Part shown: positions 10,771 to 20,758 of the stretch, one piece after another
Position numbering within the stretch: the stretch's first letter is position 1
How the letters are laid out: the number at the start of each line of letters is the position of its first letter
From: Jackrogersella multiformis
Taxonomy: Eukaryota > Ascomycota > Sordariomycetes > Xylariales > Hypoxylaceae
DNA length: 64,000 bases
Direction of reading: 5' to 3'
Assembly: GCA_902806575.1 (NCBI GenBank)
Contig: CADCXD010000018.1
Location: forward strand, 4,030,001-4,094,000
Position numbers and translations under genes: made by a program
The notes under the pieces: generated by a model
Databases searched by the model: none
Told to the model about the DNA's origin: nothing
Seen by the model: the letters and a program-made list of their open reading frames with translations, nothing else

Positions 10771-12116
10771 CTAAGGGCCTATCACGAACATTTCAGTACT
10801 TTCAGATACGCCTTGTTTCGTTCCAGATTGGTCCCTACTATCCAATCTCCTGTGATCGAACCCACGAAGATCTCCGTCTGGGGCTGTACCACGAGACTCG
10901 GCAGAGCGTGAAAAATAACTCTCGCTCGAGCCATTAAGCATGTAGCGTTCTGTTATGGATGCCTTACGCAGTCGGCTCAACAGGCCTGGGAACACAGGAA
11001 GACAGCTGCATATTATTACGCAGGCTGGCTCAATGACAGTGAATATCGTCCCGCTTATAGAAGTATCTGGTAAGCCATAGAGTTCGGGTTAGTACATATT
11101 CTGATTGGGGGAAGGCTATCTTAACAGAAACGGAACATACAAGTAGAATCGGAGGAAGACCTTGAGCTTGCCCCTTTGAGTAGAGGTATACGCACAATAC
11201 TTATGATCGTGGTACTAGTATCGTTAGCACGGGCTCACCAACAACTTCAAGGGAGGGGGCTAGGCTTACATCCCTCCAACGAGAAATAGGATACTGGTCG
11301 CGACTTTCTTTGAGTGTGAGAGGTGTAGCTTCCATATCAGCGGTTGTGGAAGAATTAATATGCCAACATCTGACAACGCGTTCGTGACAGAAACAGAGAC
11401 GCTTGTGCTAAATTCCGGAAAACATTTGTACGGCTCACCCCAGTTACTGCTGAGAGGCCGACATTCGAGAAAGATGACAAGCATGCCAGCTGTCCACCAT
11501 AGAAAGATCCAAATACCAAAGAACCAGGTGCCTACTCTGATAGTACGGGTGTTAAACATAAATATGCGAACGTAGACTGCGAGCACGGAACCTTTGCCGA
11601 GAGACATGGCAGTTTGGTAGAAGACGGAGAGTGGGATCTGGGCCTTCGGGGTAGGTTAGCAGGATAAAATCCAAGGACCGCGTCCGAAGCTGACCTTTCC
11701 GATACGGACAAAGTTCACAGGGTCTTGGGCGACGAGAACCATGTGCCTCCCGAAGCCATAGTGTGCCACTTTGCTCGTTAGTCTTCGAGTGGCCCCCAAC
11801 CTAGAAAAGTTCCCTCCACATACTAAGGCACGCTGATATGTTCAAACCAACCTGAGATATCTAACACAATAGGTACGCTTAGTAATTGTCTTGTAATGCA
11901 ATTCAGGTTAGATGCCATACGTACCCCAGCGCTGACCGAAAGCCAGTCATCCAAGCCTATGTTGACCTTGGCAACTTTCCGTGAAACTAGGCGAGTGATG
12001 ATGAACACTACTGCAACGCCTGTAAACGCGCAACTGACACCGATAATAGCCGGGCTGAGATTATCATTGATATGGGCCTCTTGATGGGCGACTTCAGATT
12101 CCGGTACTGAAGTCAT
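10771..12116 (-). CDS. Fungal rhodopsin-domain 7TM membrane protein
   Basis: Integral membrane protein of the large fungal rhodopsin-like (SAT4/PTH11-related) family; role unknown. Exons on the minus strand: 12116-11925, 11800-11695, 11643-11270, 11214-11141 and 11066-10771. TM1 is IIGVSCAFTGVAVVFIITRL, followed by the family's LDDWL motif. Next comes HYGFGRHM in exon 2. Exon 3 holds AQIPLSVFYQTAMSLGKGSV, two helices and the cysteine-bearing loop ECRPLSSNWGEPYKCFP. Exons 4-5 give the last helix and a polar tail ending at 10771. Exons 2 to 5 join cleanly. The exon 1 to exon 2 junction does not keep the best reading frame and TM2 looks short. Either a small exon between 11800 and 11925 was missed or the gene is damaged there. 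Confidence 0.7.
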
Positions 12117-12994
12117 ATTCCCTCGACGAATTTAAGGATTTGAATTGAGCGCAAGCTTTTAACCTAGGTTAAGTACGGACAGTTGCGGGAAGATTTAGAT
12201 CTAGATTAGGGACTTTATGATATATAGAACAAATGACGATAGATACATCCTACTAAATCTCGCTAGGTTAACATCGTAAGCCTCTACGTGTAACTGCTAC
12301 CCAGGTACCCTTACTGTTCCAAGGTTTTCTTCCTTAAATACGCCCATGTGGATGGGGGCTGAAAATCGGCGCGGGCCGTATCTATAATAAGACTTTGGTG
12401 ACCAATCCTATTGCCGATCAGGCGCATACGGAAGGCTGCAGTAAACACCCTATTATAAGAAGTCAGCAAAGAATAAAGCAGGCTATGATCTAACTAAGTC
12501 AGGTAACCTGACGAGGCTGCGAGGTAATATTCAAGGTTCCGCGACGAGTCGGCCGCCAGATATCCATTGTACCTAGTAATAGTTTAAGCCACATCCCCCA
12601 ATAATACTCTCTATGTACCTAAGTAGGTATCTAACCTCCTTAGGTACCTATCGTATATTCGGAGAATCATTGTTGGCTACACGCCGTCGCCGACTAATTT
12701 GTGTTACCATCCTTTAGCGAAGATCCTTTCCCGATTGATAGGGACCTACGTGATGTTCCAAGGTTTTATAAAGTGCATAAGTACCTAGGTATGTCCATCG
12801 GGCGCACTCCACGCCTGGGCACTCTCTAATAGGCTAGGTATCTCAAAATAGCCAAGCGCAGTCGGGAAAGAACCTTGGAAGTGGTGATCCTCTTGTGTAA
12901 CGACGCACAATAGATACAGTAGGTACCTAGTCCAGAGTATCTCGGTTTTGATCCAATGGAAGCATAAGAGAGGGTTCATGTAAGTCCCGGTCTA
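12117..12994. other. Intergenic stretch
   Basis: It separates the rhodopsin-type gene from the second P450. CCTAGG motifs occur near 12165, 12605-12650 and 12783. No coding content was recognised. No ATG in frame with the downstream P450 was found before an in-frame stop at 12965-12967. Confidence 0.5.
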
Positions 12995-14778
12995 TTGTTG
13001 GCTGCTACCTACGTACAAGTAGTAACACTACTATTTGGTTTGTATCTCATATTCCTTCTACTTTATTTGAATCGGGGCGGCGCCAACTTTGCCCCAGTTC
13101 ACGGTTTTCGGTCGGTCTTCGAGCCTTCATTGCTTCTGCAGGCCAGATTTATTACTGTGGCATACGAGATAGCCGGGAGTGGTTACAAAAAGGCAAGTTT
13201 ACGGGTTTATATTATATATGGTTAACAATACTGCAATAGTTTAAAGACACCCCGTTCAAAATCCGCCGCTATGACAACGACATCGTAGTAATGCCGATGA
13301 GATATCTCAACGAACTCAGCCAGATTCCCAACAAGAAGTTTGATAGCAAGGCGGCAGCAGTGGGTGTAAGTGTTCCTTTATTTATCATTTGTCCTTTGTT
13401 CTTCTGCCTTTCCGCCGCTCAGTGCTGATGAAGCAGTCATAATCAGAACTTCGTACCAGAATGGACTGGCACGAAGTTTGCAATGGAGACGAACCTACAT
13501 ATTCGCGTACTAAACAGCAAACTCACGCCAGAACTCTCCAGATATTTAGACATAGCTCGCAGTGAGCTCGAGTACGCGTGGGATCTAGAACTGCCTCAAG
13601 CTGATGGTAATATATCCTCTCCTAGTTTGTAGGCAGGGTGGAAAGCCGAGTTCCATTATGTTAGACTGGACCGAAGTCGATATCCAGCGCATTATACGAA
13701 TGCTCGTAGCACGAATGACTAGCAGGATATTCATGGGAACTCCGGCATGTCGAGACCTAGAATGGGTTACACTCACGATTGATTTTGCCGTCGACCTATT
13801 CACTGCCGCCTTCATATTGAAGATGTTTCCACGGTGGACACTTCCTTTCGTTGCACATTTCATTCCAGCACGTTATCGTCTGAAAAGCCATATTAAAAAA
13901 GGGGTCAGAATTCGTGAGGAAATCAATACAAAAGCACTCACAAAACCAACGGAGGGGTGGTTACGGAGAGGCTACCGAGGATGAACCCGTACTCCTGGAC
14001 TGGATGATGAAGAATGGCACAGAGAGGGAGACCATGATCCCCGAGATGGCTGCCCGCCAGTGCATCCTAGCAGTGGCCAGTGTCCACACAACGGCAGGAA
14101 ATGCCACGAACATTCTCTTTGACCTCTGCACCCATCCCGAGTGGTTTCCAGTACTGAGAGAAGAAATCGACGATGTTACGCAAGAGCTAGGGCAACTAGG
14201 CGACAGAGAAGACATCGACACAAAGTTATGGCTTTCGCGATTAGAGAAATTAGATAGCTTCATCATTGAGAGCCAGAGGCTCAATCCAGTTATGTTAGGT
14301 GAGCATGAAACGCGATTGCCACCCTATTCCAATACAGTCTAGCAATATCATAGTCCACCCCCGGAGAGTTGCCATGGAACCTCTTACCCTAAAGGACGGG
14401 ACACGAATCCCTGCTGGAACATATGTCGGTTGGGCTCACCACCACCACGTCATGGATCCTATCACTACGCCTAACCCCGAGGTCTTCGATCCTCTGAGGA
14501 GCTATCGAACGAGATACTCCTCGCCAGAAGAGATGAATAAGAATTTAGCTGGGCAGACTGACCCCAATCGTTTATCTTTTGGTTATGGCAAGCAAGCATG
14601 TGCCGGGAGATACTTTGCCGTGGGTGAGATCAAAACATTGCTAGTACGCTTGCTATCTGAGTACGACTTCAAGTACCCACAGGGTAAAACTAGGCCGAAA
14701 GCTATGTACGCCAACGAAAACGTATTAGTAGACCCTACTACGAGGCTTCTAGTGAACAGCAGGAAGAGCATTGCATGA
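12995..14778 (+). pseudogene. Cytochrome P450, probably inactive (no ATG, frame break)
   Basis: Second P450 of the same family as the remnant at 5275-6777. Exons: 12995-13192, 13240-13365, 13447-13606, 13665-14298 and 14354-14778. Order of features: a membrane anchor VVTLLFGLYLIFLLLYL, then PVHGFRSVFEP. The I-helix is LAVASVHTTAGNATNILFDL and the ExxR lies in IESQRLNPVML. The heme loop is FGYGKQACAGRYFAVGEI, and the normal end is at 14778. Intron 1 uses a GC donor (AAG|GCAAGT). No in-frame ATG precedes the anchor. Within exon 4 the frame shifts by one base around 13955, between REEINTKALTKPTE and GYGEATEDEPVLLDW. A 55-nt GT-AG intron at 13914-13968 could also bridge this, so complete inactivation is not certain. 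An unannotated 5' exon could supply a start. Confidence 0.72.
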
Positions 14779-15389
14779 TGATATAGTGGAGATGCCTGAA
14801 ATACTCATCGTAGTACAGTACAAGAATATCTTACTAGAATTATCTCCATATCGCTTATCCTTACAACTGGGTACAGTACGAACCCTACTTATTACCTAGT
14901 AGGTTATAGGTTATACGTACAACAGAGGTATGGTTAGTTTACTTGATCGAAACCTCAGGCCATTATTCTGTCCTAGGAGGGTGGCCCCCAATATTCGATC
15001 GTAAGGCTTAGTTAGTATTATGCCGGTAGTAACTACCTAGGTTCCTAGGTATATACGGCAATCTATCTCTCCTCTCACGGGACTGTGAAGCTGAGATTAC
15101 CTAGGTAGGTTCTGCCTAGATGTTAGGAGGTAAACTTTCCATCAGCAGGTGTAACTGAGGGGACGAGGTGGTACAGCTGACTAATGCTCAGTATTAGAGA
15201 AAAGAAACAAGGGACTCAGTACCTCTAGGTAGGTATTAATTTAGGTACCTAGGTACCTACAACAGTACCAACTTCCTCTCAAAGGAATAACCCCATATGA
15301 TATATATATATACCTAGGTATGTATATATTTATATACCTTTTCCATCTACGTTCTATCTTATTCAAGCTACTTTGCAACCTTCTTAGAC
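14779..15389. other. Intergenic stretch with palindromes
   Basis: Many ACCTAGGT-type motifs (about 15030-15115 and 15220-15320). A TATATATA tract lies at about 15300-15310 upstream of the SnoaL-like fragment. No gene was recognised. Confidence 0.5.
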
Positions 15390-15753
15390 ATGGCATCTTC
15401 TACAGACGAACTCCGCGCCGTTATGGAAGCAACACTCATGACCTTCCTCGAGAATTACCCCGTTGCAGTCCGCAATAAGGACGTATCATTACTTTTGGCT
15501 ACACTGTCGCCGGAATGCACACGACATGTAAAGCCTGGCAGCTTCGTCGCTGCGTATCCATTCATTAAGGCCGTAGAGGCCAACGCTGAATACTAAACAC
15601 GAATGGCGCCTGAGATCGCGCTGATGGAAGAAACGCGAGTCAAAGTCCTAGATGCTGTCGTCGACCCAATGAGACGCAAGGCTAGCGCACATGCCGAACA
15701 TTGGACAAAAATCACCAACCGCGAGCCGACTTCGCTAGAGATCTGCTGGTAGG
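15390..15753 (+). pseudogene. SnoaL-like (NTF2-fold) fragment with in-frame stop
   Basis: An ATG at 15390 begins MASSTDELRAVMEATLMTFL and continues LSPECTRHVKPGSFVAAYPF. This resembles the small NTF2-fold/SnoaL-like proteins found in fungal metabolite clusters. A TAA at about 15594 interrupts the frame after VEANAEY. The same frame then continues TRMAPEIALMEETRVKVLD and RRKASAHAEHWTKITNRE to EICW next to a GTAGGT donor. The usual last exon (the FLDFT-type strand) was not found downstream. It is either a recent pseudogene or a 68-residue truncated product. Confidence 0.65.
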
Positions 15754-16298
15754 TATGGTTGAGAATGCTTCACAGTATAATTACTGCAATAATTATCACT
15801 CGTTTCACCTCCCAAAGAGCATAACCTAATCAATTATCTTTATCCTTATCTTTAAGCAAACATTGAAGTCATGAATCCTTCAAATATTCGTCATGAGGAG
15901 ACTTATTTTTGCTTTCATAATTATCTACCTACCTAGGTAGGTAGATTGAGAACCCCATGCCTCAATTTCGGTTATTGCTTATCGTCAGGTATTGACATTT
16001 TCATTTTTAGTGGTGAGTGAAGGATCAAGGCATCAAGGTTGGAGCATATATATTGTAATAACCATTTTAGGTACCTATCTAAAATATACCATTTAGTTGC
16101 ACAATGCTACGATTATGTATATAACCCGGTCTAACATGGGGTAGGGCGGAGCACGCCTAACGGTAATCTTAATTAAAACCCCCTTATCTAAAATTTCCCC
16201 CTTCTCTTCTCTCCTCTCCACATCCTCTCACCGCCGATAGCCAATATAACGGCATATTTCGCAGGGGAATTACATTGCCAGGCATAGCGAATATCACC
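15754..16298. other. Intergenic stretch and ceramide synthase promoter
   Basis: It contains the 24-bp palindrome at 15923-15946 and a pyrimidine-rich tract at about 16181-16225 (CCCCCTTATC followed by CT repeats), typical of fungal core promoters, upstream of the ATG at 16299. Confidence 0.5.
15923..15946. repeat. 24-bp perfect palindrome of the CCTAGG family
   Basis: The left half ATCTACCTACCT is followed immediately by its exact reverse complement. This is the longest fully self-complementary copy of the dispersed palindrome noticed in the window. Confidence 0.85.
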
Positions 16299-17798
16299 AT
16301 GAAGACTGTTGCTGGCCAGACAACTAGAAAGGCTGTGGGAAAAATCAAAAGCTATACCAATACCTCAGACTGGCTGTTCAACAATCAGGCTGGTACGTCG
16401 TCGTCGTCGCACGAAGTTACATTTGTTACTCTTCGTCCTCACAACCAGCAGTAGCCGAGTCGCTGCTAACATATTCATAGGCTTCTCTTTCAACCTCATT
16501 GCTGTACTCATCCTCGCTCAAGTTTGCGTGCCCAAGGCAAGACCGTTTACATCTAGGTTTTTTACACTCTCCCACTTCAACCCTGCTACCGGGAAATATG
16601 CCGCCGGTGAAGGCGATGTCTACTTCGTCATCTTCTGTATCGTACTGTTTACCGGCGTCCGCGCAGGTTTGATGCAGTATGTTCTTGCCCCGCTAGCTAG
16701 ACATTGGGGGATATCCAAGAAGAAGGATGCCAATAGGTTCGCCGAGCAGGGATGGATGCTAATATACAACTCTGTATTCTGGACCTTGGGGATGGTATTA
16801 CTCACTTTGACCTCATGTTCCATCTGCGACTGACTATTTCTAGTACATCTACTCTGAGTCGGAATATCTCCTCGACATGGAGGAACTATGGACCAATTGG
16901 CCGAAGAGGGAGCTACAGGGGCTCGTGAAGGCGTACATTCTCGCCCAATGGTCTTACTGGATACAGCAGCTCATCGTTGTGAACATTGAGGTTCGCCGGA
17001 AGGATTACTGGCAAATGATAATCCATCATTTTGCCACCATCTCTCTGATTGCTTCAGCATACGCCTATCATCAGACTCGAGTTGCTAACTTGATCCTAGT
17101 TATGATGGACCTGATTGAGTTGATCTTCCCTGTGAGACTTGAGACTTTCGGATTCTGAAGACGATATATTGCTAACACCTGAATAGCTTGCTAAATGCCT
17201 TAAATATCTTGGCTTTACTACTATCTGCGATGCCGTATTTGGCGTCTTTGTAGTTACGTGGCTTGTAACACGTCATGGACTCTACGTTTTGACCTGCTGG
17301 AGTGTCTATTCCGATATGCCTAAGCTGATACCGGCAGCTTGCTACAGGGGCACAGCCAAGAATCTGCAAGGCCCGCTTCCTGTTCCGGAAGGCTGGTCAT
17401 ATCTACTCGAGCCTTTCTACGATCCCGAGGGCATCGTCTGCATGAACGATGGTACCCGGCATGGTTTCTTATTTTTCCTCCTGTTGCTGCAGGCCGTGAT
17501 GCTCGTGTGGTTCGTATTAATCATTCAAGTGGCCATCCGTGTTCTCAAGGGAGACAGCGCCGAAGATGTTAGGAGCGACGAGGACGGGGAGAGCGAAGAG
17601 CAAGAAGAAGAGTACGAGCACGAGGAACCACAGACTATCGAGGAGGAGGTAGGCGTCGAGTCCATCAATTTTGAAGTGTGGAAGCGCCGAACTAGCAGCA
17701 CTAAGGAGATCACACACTCGAGTGGCCTTAGTCTGCCCGGGCATAGCGATCGGAAGGAGTTGCTGAATAGGATCGGATGCGAAAAGCAAATTGACTGA
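16299..17798 (+). CDS. Ceramide synthase (TLC domain), first of a tandem pair
   Basis: Acyl-CoA:sphingoid-base N-acyltransferase of the ER membrane (LAG1/LAC1 superfamily, TLC domain). Exons 16299-16392, 16481-16794, 16844-17131 and 17187-17798 give 435 aa. Visible family blocks: AGLMQYVLAPLARHWGI, the LWTNWPKRELQGLVKAYIL segment, and NIEVRRKDYWQMIIHHFATI with the active-site His pair at 197-198. MMDLIELIFPLAKCLKYLGF carries the acidic pair at 225 and 228. The second acidic residue is Glu where the classic Lag motif has Asp. The tail after the last helix is a Glu/Asp-rich acidic stretch, then a Ser/Lys-rich end. The sequence is clearly divergent from the neighbour at 18685 and looks like the second ceramide-synthase class of filamentous fungi. 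No defects were seen. Confidence 0.9.
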
Positions 17799-18684
17799 GG
17801 GACACTTTAGGTGGCAGTCTCATTGCGTTAGATTATTGGAGCCCTGTGGCTTGTCAGTCGATTGGCCTCTAACCAGAGTTGCAAAATGTGGTGAAGCTCA
17901 ATTTTATCCATGGACATCATTTGAGCACCTGATTGAGAGAGATCTGTAGGGTGAAAGTGGCTACGTTGGGTACCTATATTGGCCAATGGGCCAATATGGC
18001 ATAGGGAGGTAAATTACAGGGCATGATTTTACCCCTGAGAACGGTTCATGGGTTAACCCAGCTGCCCAGGGAGACGGATTCGAGTTGCTTCCGCCTCATG
18101 CAAACTCAGCTTCGCTGGCTTACAGTCTAAATATGGACGTGACGAGGCATCGCCTAATGTATGAGATCAGCTATCGAATCTAAGCTTGGCGGTTCCTCAT
18201 TTCTAGTGTAATGTACTATGTAGAGAGTCATGGCTCTACATAGTACAGTGGGCCAAGTCAACCAACCGCAAGCGGTTAGAAGCACCGAGAACCGAGCACC
18301 GTACACCGTTGAAGCCGTCTTCGAAGCCAAGCAGCCAAGACGAATATTCCCAGGTAGGTAGGTGCTGGAGTAGGTATCCCCGTAGGTGTCCCCGTAGGTA
18401 TCTATCTACCTGTGAGGGAACTGGACCTGATCGGATTGCATGGATCCCGGATCTTAAGTAGGTAGGGAGGTACCTAACGTACCTATGCCGTCCGCGGACT
18501 CCGATCCTAATCTCATATTGCCCATTTCGGATTCCTCCTCATCTCATTCATTTCAAATTTTGTTAGTAGGTTCTCAATTCTCAATAATTGGAACAATCAA
18601 CTACATACATAAAAATTTCAACAAATCATCAATATAATTGGTACTCATCCTCAATCATCACCCTCTTGTCAACCTTGCGATATC
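17799..18684. other. Intergenic region between the two ceramide synthases
   Basis: No gene supported. It contains the hairpin at 18212-18247, CCTAGG-like and GGTAGGTA motifs around 18355-18480, and an A/T- and pyrimidine-rich leader before the ATG at 18685. Confidence 0.5.
18212..18247. repeat. 14-bp perfect inverted repeat with 8-nt loop
   Basis: The left arm TGTACTATGTAGAG (18212-18225) and right arm CTCTACATAGTACA (18234-18247) pair perfectly around the loop AGTCATGG. It lies about 440 bp before the second ceramide synthase start. It could be a regulatory-protein site or a small element remnant. Confidence 0.75.
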
Positions 18685-20016
18685 ATGACTACAGCTAAGG
18701 ATCCCTTACTCATGAATATCCTAGACGACCGGTTCCATACACAGACAGGAAATGGTATATCGCTTCGACACAGAAAGCCGAACCACGGTGTCGGCAATGA
18801 AACCCAGCGGACCGACCGTCGGAAGTTTTCCAATCGTAGAAGGCCTCGGTCACTTCTACGTCGGACATGGTCCTTACCACTTGGTCTCATATTAGCATTC
18901 GTCTTCTTATACGCCATCAATCCGACTGACTCTAACATTGTCCACCATTTCATCTTCCTTTCATACAGGCTCGGGGGCGATGAGAGCTCGGTACAATATG
19001 GCAAGGGTCCCTGGGATTTCGCATTTATATGCTTCTACACCATTTTCTTGTCCTTCTCGCGCGAGTTCATTATGCATGAGATCTTGCGCCCCGTGGCTCG
19101 TCTCTGCGGCATCAGATCGCGAGGCAAGCAGGCGCGCTTCATGGAGCAGATGTATGTAGCCACCTACATTGCTATCATGGGGCCCCTCGGTATGTATTGC
19201 ATGAAAAGGACGCCGGTGTGGTACTTCAACACGCGAGGCATGTACGAGTCCTACCCCCACAGGACACACGATGCGCAGTTCAAGTTCTACTACTTAGTCC
19301 AGGCTGCATTCTGGATGCAACAAGCCCTTGTCATGCTGCTAGGCATGGAAAAGAAACGTAAAGACTTTAAGGAGCTTGTGACGCACCACATCGTTACCAT
19401 AATTCTTATTGGTCTCAGCTACCAATTCCATTTCACCTATATGGGCATTGCTGTCTATATAAGTCATGACATTAGTGACTTCTTCCTTGCTGTAAGTTAG
19501 ATGGATCTTTGTTTGTATCCGCCCCGCCCCATCATCTGGAGAAGCACTGCTAACATATCTTTATAGATCTCTAAGTCGCTGAATTATATCGACAGCCCTC
19601 TACAAGGGGCGTCATTCGGCCTTTGTATAGCCATGTGGACCTATCTGCGTCACTACATAAACTTACGCATCCTCTACTCGATGACCACCGAGTATGGCAC
19701 CGTCGGCCCCTACGAGTTCAACCGGGAAAAGGAGCAGTACAAATGCCTGCTCTCGAACGTCATTATTTTCAGTTTGTTAGCAACGCTGCAACTCCTCAAC
19801 CTATTCTGGTTGTACTGTCTTCTACGTGTCGCCTACCGTTTCGTCGTCCTAGGCGTTGCGAAGGACGATCGGTCAGAAGATGAGGAGACTGAACTCGACA
19901 CACTTGAGCCTAAGGCGGAGAGCGCGAACCAAGTAGAAGATTCATCACTGCTGAAAGGTAATGGGGTCGACGGGAAAGTCGTGAAGAGGCAGAATCCCTC
20001 GCAGGGGCGTTCTTAA
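18685..20016 (+). CDS. LAC1: Ceramide synthase (LAG1/LAC1-type)
   Basis: Canonical fungal ceramide synthase in the ER that N-acylates sphingoid bases with fatty acyl-CoA. Two exons, 18685-19491 and 19567-20016, 418 aa. A basic, Arg-rich cytosolic N terminus (residues 40-62) precedes the first helix. Lag motif features: MEKKRKDFKELVTHHIVTII with His 234-235, then YISHDISDFFLAISKSLNY with Asp 262 and Asp 265. WTYLRHYINLRILYSM and FWLYCLLRVAYRF follow. The C terminus is acidic then basic. It lies in the same orientation as the ceramide synthase at 16299 with 886 bp between. The first ATG gives the full-length protein and no lesion is seen. The LAG1 versus LAC1 name cannot be separated by eye. 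Confidence 0.92.
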
Positions 20017-20758
20017 GCCTTTGATGATTACAATTATATTTTCAAGACATAGAGTGTCCATCAGACCATTGATAGATGTGTAGGAGCGCACCAAACGCTT
20101 CTCGACGGAGCTACTCATATGAAAAAAATGGGTATGTATCGTGTCAGGCCGTTATCGAAAATACCCTTACAGTTAGTGTAGAACGTGCTTCTAATGGGCT
20201 ATGAAGGGGCGGGAATTTATGAGAGAACATGCCGATAATAGATTATAGATGTGGATGGATGAGTGCTCCTTGTATAAATTTAATGTATGATATGATGAGG
20301 ATTGAAGTTGATGAGATCAAGCTGATATATCTGGTCTCTTATGTGCTAATGAGACAGAACTATGCTATTTTGATGCTGAAATTGTAGGTAGTCATTTTAT
20401 TTTGACATAGTCGTGGGATTAGCAGTATGCCAACGCCAAAGGCCCCTAAGCACATCACTTTCAACACTCACGGTAAACCATTTGATCGCACCGCCACTAC
20501 CTAGGTATTTAGCTGCCTAGGTACTTTTTCACCAGGTCAGCGGTCCTTCTAGTGCTTCTCTCAAGAACGGAACGGAACGTTTGATCATGGCTACCTATAA
20601 TCGACCCCACGATAGACCTTAGTACGCAGTCTCAGGTATGATTTCTTCCGTGCATCTTAGCTATATCACTTGGGTACTGTCAAGACACGCCCCCTTCGTC
20701 ATTCTAGTGAGAGGCATCCGTCCTTATATCTGGCACTACTCTACAATATCTCTTCGAA
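20017..20758. other. Convergent intergenic region
   Basis: 3' flanks of the converging ceramide synthase and amino-acid permease genes. AT-rich, with a CCTAGG motif at about 20502. No gene was recognised. Confidence 0.5.
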
